From positions 47,610,201 to 47,674,200 of the forward strand of contig CM023538.1 in the NCBI GenBank assembly GCA_013350335.1: a DNA stretch of 64,000 nt. The letters run 5' to 3'. This DNA is from Chimonanthus salicifolius. Lineage: Eukaryota; Streptophyta; Magnoliopsida; Laurales; Calycanthaceae. The notes under the pieces were generated by a model that ran no database searches, was not told the origin of the DNA, and saw only the letters and a program-made list of their open reading frames with translations. Position 1 is the stretch's first letter, and every line of letters starts with the position of its first letter. Positions 45,622-56,787 of the stretch are shown here, in pieces. A program made the position numbers and the translations under genes.

Positions 45622-45774
45622 GTTTATGCAAATTGGTCACTCTTATACATTTGGACCTAAGTGACAATAATTTTGATGATGACAAGGTTGCCACGTGTTT
45701 AGGTAACCTAACAAAATTACAGTCGCTAGATTTGAGCGGGAATAAGTTCAGCGGCAAATTTTTAACTTCTACAG
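45622..45774 (+). CDS. RLP LRR exon, 153 nt, phase 1-1 (unit 4)
   Basis: Same borders and same residues as the unit-2 exon (35,337-35,489): 'TLIHLDLSDNNFDDDKVATC' and 'KLQSLDLSGNKFSG'. Open, with good splice sites. The N gap lies 600 bases downstream, so its downstream partner exons are unknown. Confidence 0.72.
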
Positions 45775-46380
45775 GTATGAAGATATTATCTTATTGATTC
45801 TCAAATGAATATATCTAGACACACTCATACATTTTGAAAGATATCCAAGCAAATGTTAGAAAAATATATGAGTGGATCATAAGTTCACCCTTGATAGATA
45901 TTCCATACCAAGGAGATGTGCTGAATGTTCTTAAGGTGATTTTTGATAATTGTAAAATTTGTTTAAATTTTTAGATAGAAAAAAATAGAAGTTGCAACAT
46001 AGTATAGCAATAGGCAATAGATATCTTTAATAAAAACGTAATAGTGTATTCAAATTTTTTTTACTGTTAAATAAAAACTCTTATTAAAAAATATAATCAA
46101 ATAGAACTATTTTCTTCCAACATATAGTAGAGGGAAATGGACAAAGTGCATAATATAAAGTGTTTTTATGGTAAGAACTTCATGTAGAGCCCACCTATTG
46201 ACAACAAGGTTAGATGGTTTAAAAGATCCGTGTAAGTATACGGTATTTATAAGATATTGGCTTGATTGAATGACTCTAGCTATGAGAACTGAATTATGAC
46301 CCGTCTCATTCAACCAAGTTATCTTTTATAACCACAATATATGAGATAGACCATTCATTCCCATCAACCTCATGATCATA
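45775..46380 (+). other. RLP intron, unit 4, cut by the gap
   Basis: Co-linear with 26,920-27,530 but with more single-base gaps than the other copies. Intron only. Confidence 0.5.
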
Positions 46381-46480
46381 NNNNNNNNNNNNNNNNNNNN
46401 NNNNNNNNNNNNNNNNNNNNNNNNNNNNNNNNNNNNNNNNNNNNNNNNNNNNNNNNNNNNNNNNNNNNNNNNNNNNNNNN
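46381..46480. other. Assembly gap (100 N)
   Basis: Exactly 100 N, the usual placeholder for a gap of unknown size. The left side is unit-4 intron. The right side starts in the middle of block C. The real distance and even the adjacency are unknown. Confidence 0.99.
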
Positions 46481-48193
46481 TTGCTGTTACAACATACAAG
46501 CCAATCTACAATGGCTGCTTCTGCCTCTTCCTTTTGCTTCTATTTTTTTTTTTTTTGACAAATTGCTACTAAACGTCAACTACACATCAAAACACTAGAA
46601 AGAAAAAAAAGAACTTGACTGGTCACATCAGGTCGGCTTAACTTGTTCTGCAACTTGTTCTTCCAGGGCCCAACCGCCCAGCCGACATGCTGCAGCTTCG
46701 TGTCCTTCCTTTTTTTTTAAAAAAATAAAAAATCCAGCAGTGAGACTGGCTGCCTTTTTTGTTCTCAACTTGGCTTTTTCAAAGCATTTACAATCCGTTT
46801 CAATGACGCAACTCGGTCAATTTTTTTCACAGTGAGTTTTTAACTCGTCTTACATAGTAGCATGTTTATATTGTCCCATTTTCTCTTGACATAGGTATAA
46901 ATGGAAACCAATTTTAATAGGCAACATACATATTACACCATATCATTCAATAATATCAGTTTAAGGTCAACATACATATTTCTACTATTGATATGGTAAT
47001 ATATTGACTAAAAACTTAGTGTAACGGATTGGATATACATATTTTAAGACATTTTATATAATTTTAGTTCTTTTATTTTTAGGTTGAATCAAACATTTGA
47101 AATTTTTTGAGTTTATCAAATTAACATTCAAATATAGTGAAATACATGTCAACTGTTAACTCCTTTATGTTTTTCATTTTCTGAATTTCTTGGATCATTT
47201 TCATATTTACCTATATGCTATGAAAATAACCAACATTTAAATCCGATATTTTTAAAACTTTTTGAAAATTTTAAAAAATATTTTAGATCATATTGTTATG
47301 TACCGGCTTACACGTCAATTCACACAGTATCAGTTGAGAAGCTAACAGTTAAAGGTTTAAGATGTCTATCAAATCACATTTGTCAAGTGCCAAATAGGCT
47401 AATCTACATTAAAATAATTTGGATTAAAGTAGACTTCTATTTCATAGTAAGATAATTTTAGAATGGGGTCAAATTGAATGGGAAGATCCAATTCATGGGT
47501 AGAAATAAGGGAAAGGGATAACAATAAGGCCTGGAATGAACCTATTTAACATTTAATGTCTTGTCCCCGTAATATCCTTAATATATTTCTAAACACTACA
47601 AACTGATTGGTAAAAATTGATTAAGTACTAATATCGTATCAATAATTGTAAATACAGTAATAAGTAAGTCAAATTGTTGTAGATCCGTAAAGATATAAAA
47701 ATAAGACAAGTGATATGCACTCTATTTTTAATATTTAAATTCTAAAATATTAAAAGTGATTTCTGTTATGGCTCACAACATCTTTTAAACTTTTTAAACA
47801 TCTGTCATAATAAACAGCAAACTATATAATTCTTTTCAAAGTAAACATTAGTATGACTAAATCCAAAAAAATCAAAATTTAAAGTCCAATTTCAAATATT
47901 TTAAAATAATATAATATTTTTATAGACTAAGGTAATGAATTTTATAATTTCTACTTGTCTTTCCCAATTGGTTCAGTTTTCAAAAGACAGGTATTTTGGA
48001 CATCTCAGAACATGTTGGTTCTATATTGCAAATTTCATGGTTTGAGCCTTTGAGGTGGGTAGTTGTTAATGTCATTCTTGGGACGAAGATTCACTGTAAC
48101 AATTGTGACCAAGATTTGAACAATAGAAGAAATTTATGATTCATCAGATTTGACGTGGGCTTAGCATAGGGACAGGAGAGGCCCCTTCGAGGC

Positions 48194-48350
48194 TCCTTCC
48201 TCTGTCACCTTCCAAACAACCCAGTCAAGACGTCCCAAGTCTCCTGTCAGGTCCACTCGTTTAATTTAGTGCAGATTCGTTTAATTTTAACGAGAGGACT
48301 TGACAGGAGTGACGTGTTGACTCGATTATTTGGAAGGTGACCGGAAGGAA
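48194..48350. repeat. Foldback 1, second RLP copy
   Basis: Same imperfect inverted repeat as 18,264-18,419. Here the right arm keeps GTGTTGACTCGATT, which pairs better with the left arm than in the first copy. Confidence 0.7.
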
Positions 48351-48533
48351 CCTTTTTTATTTCTTCTTTTTCTTTCCTTTTCAAATAGCTTAAATATCGT
48401 ATAGAGTCTTGGGAGGAAGATCCACTGTAATAATTGTGAGGAAGATTTGAGGAATATAAGAAATTTATGATTCATCAGAATTGAAGTGGGCTTAGCAAAG
48501 GGACAGCGGAGCTGTAAAGAATGACTCCCGAGG

Positions 48534-48688
48534 TTCCTTCCTCAGTCACCTTCGAAACAACGGAGTCAAGACGTCCCAAGCCTCCCGTCAAGTCCTCTCC
48601 TTTAATTTAGTGCAGATTCTCAATCTTAACGAGAGGACATGACAGGAGTAACGTCTTGACTCGGTTGTATGAAAGGTGACTGAGAAAG
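48534..48688. repeat. Foldback 2, second RLP copy
   Basis: Same as 18,613-18,769. The left arm has GGAGTCAAGACGT against ACGTCTTGACTCGG in the right arm, one mismatch more than the first copy. It lies about 120 bases before the start codon. Confidence 0.7.
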
Positions 48689-48808
48689 CAGCATCTTTTT
48701 TTATCTATTCTTTTGCTTTCCTTTCTGAATAGCTTAAATATGGTAAGGAGTCTCTCTGTGTCTCACTCTGCAAGCATTTGTTTCTGTCAAAACTCAAAAC
48801 ATAGAAAG

Positions 48809-49172
48809 ATGGCGTCTTGTTGGAGGTGCAAATGGGTGTGGATGATGAACATTCTTCTTCTCTTGGCTTTGAGTGTCGCTGTTTGTGAGGGATGCCTGAA
48901 TGCTGAAAGAGAAGCTCTGTTGAAGATTAAAGATGACATCAATTACCCCAATGGATATTCTCTTTCTTATTGGGAGGGTCATGATTGTTGCCAATGGTTT
49001 GCAATAACTTGTGACAACTCTACTGGAAGAGTGATTACAGTACAGCTGGTAGGCGTAAGAGAAGAACAATTGGGAACATGGTATCCGAATGCCTCATTGT
49101 TTGCACAACTTGAGGAACTATCCAATCTAACTTTGATTATGAACCAGATTGGAGGATGGAGCATGCCGCAAG
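48809..49172 (+). CDS. LRR receptor-like protein, exon 1, second copy
   Basis: Paralog of 18,888-19,251 with the same length (364 nt), signal peptide and donor (CCGCAAG|GTAATC). Start chosen at 48,809 for the same reason. N-cap 'CLNAEREALLKIKDDINYPN' and 'WEGHDCCQWFAITCDNSTGR'. The two copies differ strongly in two short runs, 'ITVQLVGV' here against 'TALDLFAK', and 'SNLTLIM' against 'SSLCLGG', at the strand/exposed positions of the N-cap and first LRR. Promoter and intron around them are nearly identical. The next in-frame exon candidates are 56,128 and 58,389, after the copia-filled intron. The full gene is not in the window. Confidence 0.8.
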
Positions 49173-50060
49173 GTAATCATCACTCTCTGCTCTCATATTT
49201 CGTTAAATAATTCCAAATAAAAAAAGTGTCTCTCAGTTATCGAAAATTGTTAAAATCAACTCAATATGAAAACGGTTATCAAAATATCGGCATTCAAAAA
49301 AAATAAAATAAAACTGGTATGTATTAAAGGTCAATATTTTACTATTAGTCTCTCTATTGTATATCAGTTGATAAAAAAATGTCTGCAGATGCGTCTCGAC
49401 CGATATAGGGCAAGTTCAGAAAATCTCATGCTTCAGCCTAAAATTTTAGCTGAAATTTTCTGAAAGTTAAGTCAAAATTTTAGCTGAAAATTTCTCAAAT
49501 TAAAATTAAAATTAAAATTTCAGCAGAAAATTTCTGAAATTAAAATTGAAATTTCAGCCATGATTTTGTGAAATTTAAATTGAAATTTCATTCGAAATTC
49601 AGATGAAAATTTCTGAAAATTCAGCCTAAATTACAACTGAAAATTTCTAAAATTTCAAGTCAAATTTTTTAACATTTCTCTACTTCAACAAGGTATATTA
49701 ACTTTAAAGGGAATAAGACATTTAAATCGCCCCCTATTGATATTGACTTGTTCTATCTTAAGGTTGAGCACTAGAACAAATAGTTAAAAAGTGCATTACA
49801 ACTTGTGAGAATATTAAATTGAAGTTAATGTGTTCATTTTTTATATAATTACTTGTCACGAATTTAATTTACAGCACTAGAATATAATTGAAGGATACTT
49901 CTTTCTTCTATCAATCTATATAATCTCAGCGAGTGTCTTCTTCCCTTTAAAAGATTCACCAAATCTATTATTTTCTTACAAAGTCTATATCTCATCCTCC
50001 AAAGAGGGATGCCACTGACCGGCGTTGGTTTACTTTGTTCATTAAATAATGCATGGATGT
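49173..50060 (+). other. Second RLP intron 1, upstream of copia copy 5
   Basis: Co-linear with 19,252-20,102, with one extra unit of the AT-rich AATTTCAGC repeat (49,425-49,660). It ends in the same possible LRR relic (49,875-50,060) and the same copia flank GATGT. Confidence 0.55.
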
Positions 50061-50198
50061 TGTAGAATTTTGGCTCAATGTCCTTTCTCATTACGCTCTG
50101 TATAAATAGACGTTTCAATTCTTTAATAGGGAACCTTAAAAATATAGTATGGTACAAACATAGAAGGGCAATCCTAAGGTTAACCCTTTACTCTAATA
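50061..50198 (-). repeat. 3' LTR of copia copy 5
   Basis: 138 bp, almost the same as 20,103-20,240, including the TA start and TCCGAGGGAG-type purine tract at 50,199-50,208. Confidence 0.85.
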
Positions 50199-51990
50199 CT
50201 CCCTCGGAAACTCGACGGTGGTAAAACGACCAGGTTGGAACTAAGCGCTGAGAAGCGTCACTTCCGTAACCCCTTGGTGAAGCTATCAGCAAGTTGATCA
50301 TGAGAGGAGACAAACTGAATCTGATGAGAGCCAGCACTGACACGTTCTCTTAGGAAATGATAATCAAATTCAATGTGTTTAGTCCGAGCTTGAAACACAG
50401 GATTAGCAGGCCTGTATGTTGCATCACAAAAAGGTACGATTGAAGAAGAGGAAAACCAAGCTTGCGTAAAAGATGTTGAATCCAGACAATATCTGCAAAA
50501 GTATAGGAAATGGCCTGGTATTCAGCTTCAACACTAGACCTAGATACTGTGGGTTGCTTCTTGGCGCACCAAGAAATTAAATTGGGTCCGAGAAAGATAT
50601 AGTAACCCGTAATAGATCGTCGACTATCAGGGCAACAGACCCAATTAACGTCACAGTACGCAGTGATGCAAAAATGGGTGTGCGGCACGACGAAGTTGTA
50701 GCCCACGACCAAGGGATCCTTTGAAATAGAGGAGAATGCGTTTCACAACGTCATAATGAGACGTGCAAGGCTGACTCACGAACTGAGAGACAACGTACAC
50801 CGCATAAGAAATATCGGACCTAGTGAGTGTGAGACAAAGAAGGGCACCAACAATTTGACGATACTCAGAGGGGTCCAGCAGTAGACCAACAAAGGTAGTA
50901 GACAACTGAGTATTAGTGGCAACAGGTGTTGAGCAGGGTCTACAGTCGAGCATCTTACTGAGACGAAGAAGGTCAAGGGTATATTTGGTCTGAGACAAAT
51001 GTAATCCTGTAGAATGCGTAGTCACCACCGGGCCCAAGAAGTAGTGGAGAGCGCCGAGATCCTTGATTTCAAATTCGGTATCCAATCTGCGAGTAAAGGA
51101 CTGAAGAAGCGATGGAGAATTGCCAGTCAAGACGATGTCATCAACATAAAGAAGAAGAACCATAATATGTGTACCACGTCTATATGTGAACATAGAGTTG
51201 TCAGCTTTGCTTTGAATAAAAACATGAGAGAGAGGAATGAGCTAAACGTTGAAACCACACCCGGGTGCTTGTTTTAGACCATAAATAGCTTTTTGTAATT
51301 TGCAAACATGATGAGGACGACGAGGATCAAAAAAGCTAGGAGGTTGAGACATATACACTTCTTCCGTAAGATGGCCATGAAGAAAAGTATTCTTGATGTC
51401 CAACTGGTGGATGGGCCAAGCAGAAGTGACGGCAAGACTGAGAACAGTGCAGATAGTAGTGGGTTTGACGCCTGGACTGAAGGTCTCATCATAGTTGATG
51501 TCGGCCTGTTGATGAAAGCCATTAGCAAAAGTCTTGCTTTGTAACGCTCAATGCTATCATCTGATCACCGTTTAATCTTAAAAACCCATTTGCAACCAAC
51601 ACAATTAGAGTTTGGCGGGGGTAGAACAAGAGACCAAGTTTGTTGCCGTACTAGAGCATTGAATTCATCATTCATGGACAGACGCCATGTTGCAGATTGA
51701 ACAACTTGAGTGTAGCAAGTGGCTCAATATCAGAGGTAGAGACCATAGAAGCCAAAACCTGTGGGAGGGGATGACGATTAGAAAAGTCAGCCCGTTTTTT
51801 GGGCTTTGAGATGTCATCCTTAGTACGAGTCACCATAGGGTGAACATTATCAGGTGGAGCAGAGGCTGGAACAATAGTCGATGCTGGTGCAGTAAGTGGA
51901 GGCGGTGAGGTGGCAAGTTCTGAAGCATGCACTTTTAGTGGAGTCATTTATGTGGTTGTCGGAGATGCAGGAAGAGTAGAAGGTGCCTGT
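50199..51990 (-). pseudogene. Copia copy 5 RT-RNase H region
   Basis: RT YVDD at 51,137-51,148 within an open piece (50,651-51,193, 180 codons). RNase H continues in a second frame (50,350-50,712: 'SRRSITGYYIFLGPNLISWC', '[13 protein letters not shown]'). A frameshift near 50,670 splits them where copy 1 is open. RT N-terminal pieces near 51,560-51,720 are broken by small deletions (for example near 51,527 and 51,720). Confidence 0.8.
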
Positions 51991-52261
51991 GTAGGAGACA
52001 TGGTGATAACTGTGGGAGGGGATGACGATTAGAAAAGTCAGCCGGCTTTTTGGGCTTTGAGATGTCATCCTTAGTACGAGTCACCATAGGGTGAACATTA
52101 TCAGGTGGAGCAGAGGCTGGAACAATAGTCGATGCTGGTGCAGTAAGTGGAGGCGGTGAGGTGGCAAGTTCTGAAGCATGCACTTTTAGTGGAGTCATTT
52201 ATGTGGTTGTCGGAGATGCAGGAAGAGTAGAAGGTGCCTGTGTAGGAGACATGGTGATAAC
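51760..52261. repeat. 251-bp tandem duplication inside copia copy 5
   Basis: TGTGGGAGGGGATGACGATT (51,760) to TGGTGATAAC (52,010) is repeated at once from 52,011 to 52,261, nearly identical. Copy 1 has a single copy. 251 is not a multiple of three, so it also shifts the frame between integrase and RT. Confidence 0.92.
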
Positions 52262-53902
52262 AGGAAGGAAGACCATGCCTGAGGAAGATGATGCGGTGTT
52301 CCTCTCGGTAGTTGTGGCGTAGGTAAAGACAACTTCATTGAAGAGTATATGGTGGGAGATGTAAACGCTAACAGTAGAGGGGTGAAGACACATGTAGCCG
52401 TTGTGGTGATCACTATAACCAAGAAACACACTCAACCGATCGAGGTTGAAGTTTGTTAGTAGTATAATTACCTAAGTAATGGTAGCAATCACACCTGAAT
52501 GTACAAAAATTGAGATAATCAGCTGTGGTGCCATATAGCTGCTGATAAGGTGAGGACCATTTGAGAAGTAGTGTTGGCAGCCGATTGACTAGGCAGTGAA
52601 AAGAGCCTCAACCCAGAGGTGATGTGGGAGATGAGACTCAAGAAGGGGTGTGCGGCCCATTTCAAACAAATGACGGTGTTTGCGTCCAGCAAGACCGTTC
52701 CGTTGTGGAGTGTGTTGACATGATAGACGGTGAATGATCCCTTTTTGTGCACACATGTTATTAAAGGAATGATTATCATACTCTTTGCCACCATCACTTT
52801 GAAAGTATTTAATGGTAGTGGAAAAGTGATTTTCAACAAATACAATAAAGTTTTGAAAATTAGTGAAAACTTCTGATTTATGTCACATAGGAAAAATCCA
52901 AGAATAACGTGTATAATCATCTGTGAATAAGACATAATATCGAAATCCAGAAACTGATAAAACTGGAGACATCCATACATCTGAATGAATTAAATAAATG
53001 GTTGTGGAGTACAATGAGCACGAGTTGAAAACGGGAGTCGCGTAGACTTGCCCAAAGCACAATCACTACAAAAATTGAAACGAAAAAACTTAACAGAAGG
53101 TCTTAAACATTTATTGGTGGCTAAAACTTGAAGTACTTTATTAGATGGATATCCAAGACACTGCTGCCAGAGTGATGAAGAGGAGCAGGATGCAGCTAAA
53201 GCATGAATGGTGTGAGTGGTGGGCTTGATGGGAGAAAGGTTGGCTTCACGTTGGTCCTGAAACAAAGTAGCACTAGTACGTAAATCATGAAAACAAAACC
53301 ACAAGGGAAGAAAGTAAAACTAAAGAAATTATCTTTTGTAAACTGAGCGATAGATAACAAGTTTTTATGCATGTGGGGAACATGGAGAACATGTGAGAGA
53401 AGAAAAGTAGAGGAACTAGAAGAGAGAGATAAAGTACCAGTGTGTCCAATGAGAAGAGAGTCACCGTCACGCAAAAGAACTTGATTAGTCCCACCATAGT
53501 TAGATCGGTTGTGTAGGGGGTTTGCATCACCTATCATATGATGGGCAGCGCCAGTATCAAAGTACCAATTGTGATCAATTGGAGGAGCAATTTTCATGTC
53601 GGGGAAGGTAGATGGAAGATCAGCCTCGAACTGAGACTGTTGGCGGTAGCGTTGATAGCGATGAGTATCACTATGTCCATACTTAGAATAGATCTGACAC
53701 TGGATGGCAGCAGACGGAGGAGTGCCAATAACTCGGGCGATGAAGGTGAACGTCCTCGACCACGATTGCCGTGACCACGTCTACCATTGTCTATGCGACC
53801 CTGACGACTACAACCACCAAGAGCAGAGGAACCGTACCCGCGGGAAAAGAGAGGGGCAGTATTAGACACGCCTCCAATGCTATCGGATGAGGAACTCAGC
53901 AC
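52199..53902 (-). pseudogene. Copia copy 5 knuckle, protease and integrase region
   Basis: Same order and most of the same breaks as copy 1. Protease reads 'FDTGAAHHMIGD' (near 53,545). The pre-integrase domain lies at 53,030-53,170, with 'LWQQCLGYPSNK' (the first His of the zinc site changed to Gln) and 'CSDCALGKSTRL'. The integrase C-terminus is near 52,300-52,430. Confidence 0.78.
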
Positions 53903-53914
53903 TGGATGTGTGAG

Positions 53915-54561
53915 CTAGGACTCAAATAATAAGAGGCAAGCGCAATGATCTGCGAACGTCAGAAGTGGAGGAGAGAGAATGGTAGCTGTGTAAAACATGT
54001 AGTAGTCGGGGTCAAGTCCACGTAGAACTGATGTAATGAGGTCATCATTTGAGACCGACTGATGGATAGCGACGAGTGCATTGTCAAGGGATTTAGCATG
54101 TTGCAAATATTCAGAAATTGTCTTTGTACCTTTGGAGAGAGAGAGCACTTGAATTCGTAAATGAGTGGCATTTGCAAGAGAATGCTGTGAAAAATTGCAT
54201 TGCAGATAGTTCCAAATCTCACGAGAGCTGGAGATCCCAACAATCTGTGCAAGTACAGGTTCAGATAGGGTCGCAATAAAAATGCCAACGAGTTTCTGAT
54301 CCATTGCAATCCAGGTGGAGTAGCCAGGGTTTGGAATAGATTTGGATTGGTCATCAGTGGAAAGGTATGGAGAGGGACAAGGTTGGTGCCATTAATGTAG
54401 GGCCAATAGTGTTGGCCAACCAACAATGGTTTTATTTAGGCATGCCAAAGAAGGTAGTTTATCTCCTTTAATTTTATGGAGACAAGATGGGAAAAGTTGG
54501 AGTTGGGGATGGTGATGGCATGGGCAGAGGAGGATGAAGAGGATGTTGCGAAGGAGGCCAT
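53915..54561 (-). pseudogene. Copia copy 5 gag
   Basis: ATG at 54,561-54,559 ('MASFATSSSSSSAHAITIPN'). A TAA stop follows 'INYLLWHA' near 54,436, and another small indel lies near 54,382. The core is open in 53,915-54,304 ('NYLQCNFSQHSLANATHL') and ends at the TAG shared by all copies. Confidence 0.8.
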
Positions 54562-55476
54562 CATTAGGATAGGCGTTGGTTGGCTGTTCTGAGATGTGCC
54601 TTGTTTTCTTTTTTTGTTGTGTGTCTCATCTGTAGTGCTAGCGAAGAGACAAGACTGATAAAGAAGCAGGTTTGGTACGAAGCACCACTGCAAGTAGAAA
54701 TAGGGCTGAGACGGTAGAGAGAGGTCGAATGGCAGGAGGCCTTTATGCGCGCAGGAGCAGCGCCCGATCGATGCAGATTTGCTATGTGAGTCGAGTGGCA
54801 GCGATCTGGGTGGCAGATTTTAGAGGATTCGATGAAACCACGCCAGAGAATAGCTGGCCAACTGTACACGCTGCAGCAGCCGAAAGGTATGGATCTGGAG
54901 AGGGGAGGCAACAAGCGAGAAAGTAGGGTTCTGCAGAGGAGGCTACGTGCGGCTAGATAAGATCAGGGTTGTGGGCCAAACAAAGAGCAGATCAGGACGT
55001 GAACATATCGAGGGCGGGGAGTGGCGAGGCTTGAGGAAAGCAGCAACAAAAGAGAAGGTATGGCAGACCCACTGAGTTGTATATAGGATGTTGAAGCTTG
55101 GACGAGTTTGGGTGGGGAGAGATCTGTTCGGGGGTGATGAGCAGATCTGGTGAACGCGGCAAGAGAAGAGGCTGAAGGAGAGCAGATTAGTGAGCAGGAG
55201 GAGAGGGATTCAACTGAGGACGAGGATCGGCGAAATAGCAGCAGATCTGGTGCAGGAGAGTGCGCAGGAAGAGGGGTTGTGCAGAGCAGTCACCTGGTGC
55301 AGAAGAGGTGAGATGTTGGAAAAGTCTCTTGTAGAAGAAACATAAGTGGCTGAATGAGAGAGGGTCTGCGTAGAGCAGACAGGATGTGGAGCAGGGACGG
55401 TGACAGAAACAGAGAGAGGGAGAAATGCTGAAAAAAGTTTGCAATTCGTAGGAATCCCAGGCTAAGGCTGATACCA

Positions 55477-55612
55477 TGTAGAATTTTGGCTCAGTGGCCT
55501 TTCTTTACTTTATGTATAAATACATGTTACAATCCCTTAATAGGGAACCTTACAAATATAGTATGGTACAAACATAGAAAGGCAACCCTAAGGTTAACCC
55601 TTTCCTCTAATA
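55477..55612 (-). repeat. 5' LTR of copia copy 5
   Basis: 136 bp as in copy 1, TATTAGAGG...AATTCTACA, then TGGTATCAG. Right flank GATGCCCATATTTAG. Confidence 0.85.
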
Positions 55613-56127
55613 GATGCCCATATTTAGAAACTTCGTGACACTTTTTAAAATCCCGTTCTTATATATTTATTAACTTTAAAATAAAATCTATAAAAAACTA
55701 CAATTAATATGGTTACAAAAGGTACTCATATCTTTCTTATTCAATTGCAAATATTCAATTCTAACATATTAAATGTCGAAAATACCTGCTATTGATTAAA
55801 GAGTTGTAATAATCAAATTCTTTAGCAAGACATTTTTTTTAAAAATTTATAAAAAATAGATGAACGAAAATAGTTGGAGAATTGTGTGGAAGTCCTCTCA
55901 GATAAGAGGTGGGTGACGTCTGCTAACTATGATAATTAAAAAATTGACTTAAATAAGCTTTCTATAGGTGTAAAATTTTCCCATAGATGGGTCATATGAA
56001 TATCTATTAGTATCACTAACAATAGGAATAATACTAGTAGAGAATATATTTCCAATATTTTTCTTCATTTATGATTTTTATCATAGTTTACGTTCAAATG
56101 TATAAACGCTTTTTCTATTTTTTGCAG
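55613..56127 (+). other. RLP intron downstream of copia copy 5
   Basis: Common intron with two deletions relative to other units: about 430 bp at 55,712, where TATGG joins TTACAAAAGG, and about 45 bp near 55,998. It ends in the acceptor of the 147-nt exon. No coding signal. Confidence 0.55.
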
Positions 56128-56274
56128 GGCTTCATAAATTGACTCAACTTAAACGTTTAGATCTCCGCTATAATGTGTTGGAGAACGATCAAGTTTACCT
56201 ACATGGCCTGACAATGTTGGAATCTCTTTTTCTAGGCGGCAACCGTCTACAAGGGAATTTCATTACTATGTCAG
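56128..56274 (+). CDS. RLP LRR exon, 147 nt, phase 1-1, open
   Basis: TTTTTTGCAG|GG opens and ATGTCAG|GTATGA closes. It reads 'GLHKLTQLKRLDLRYNVLEN', then 'DQVYLHGLTMLESLFLGGNR', then 'LQGNFITMSG', about two LRRs. Phase 1 at both ends lets it join exon 1 (49,172) and the 153-nt exon (58,389) in frame. The unit-2 copy at 32,931 is broken, so this is the only intact one. Confidence 0.75.
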
Positions 56275-56574
56275 GTATGATTGTTGTAACTTGTAAGTGC
56301 AAAATCTGAAATTCAAATTAGGAAAAAATAAAACTCAAACCATTTATACAAAACTTACATGATCTTGTAATGATATCAACATCTATAGGCAAAAAAAGAA
56401 GATGGTTTTCACTAGTGAAAAAAGAGAAAGAAATTAAAGAAGTGCAATGTAATAACCATAAATCTAATAATGCAAAAAAAAATTCCCAATCTTAAATACA
56501 AGAGATCTATCAAAACATATGGAAAAGAGCGGCGTCACTTTTCTCTAGTACACTCTTAAAAGTGAACCCATGGA

Positions 56575-56787
56575 TAATTGGGAGGGTCATGATTGTTGCC
56601 AATGGTCTGAAATAACTTATGACAACTCTATTGGTAGAGTGATTGAAATAGACCTGTATCACCGAAGAGAAGAACAATTGGGAACATGGTATCCGAATGC
56701 CTCATTGTTTGCACAACTTGAGGAACAATTCAGTCTAGATTTGGTTTTTGGTTTGGAACCAGATTGGAGGATGGAGGATGGCGCAAG
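56575..56787 (+). pseudogene. Truncated RLP exon 1 copy (second array)
   Basis: Same truncation and frameshift as 33,378-33,590. It has 'DNWEGHDCCQWSEITYDNS', with Tyr in place of the third N-cap cysteine. No signal peptide. Donor GCGCAAG|GTAATC is retained. If included after the 147-nt exon it would shift the frame. Confidence 0.75.

Larger units (their letters stand above)
46481..48790. repeat. Block C and second RLP upstream region
   Basis: Co-linear with 15,703-18,870 at high identity. About 780 bp (16,153-16,935) is missing at 46,925, where GGCAAC joins ATACATATTACACC. It includes the tandem foldbacks 48,194-48,350 and 48,534-48,688, matching those at 18,264 and 18,613. The small frame spanning the N run is an artefact. 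Confidence 0.8.
50061..55612 (-). mobile_element. Full-length but inactive copia element, copy 5
   Basis: Sister of copy 1 with the same flanks (GATGT left, GATGCCCAT right), so both derive from one insertion in the ancestral gene. LTRs are 50,061-50,198 and 55,477-55,612; primer-binding site TGGTATCAG is next to the latter. It is longer than copy 1 because it keeps about 385 bp in the leader (54,834-55,219) and has a 251-bp internal tandem duplication (51,760-52,261). Confidence 0.88.

Noticed and set aside
46372..46572. Open frame across the N run
   Set aside because: It exists only because 100 N are read as unknown residues; it is an artefact of the assembly gap.
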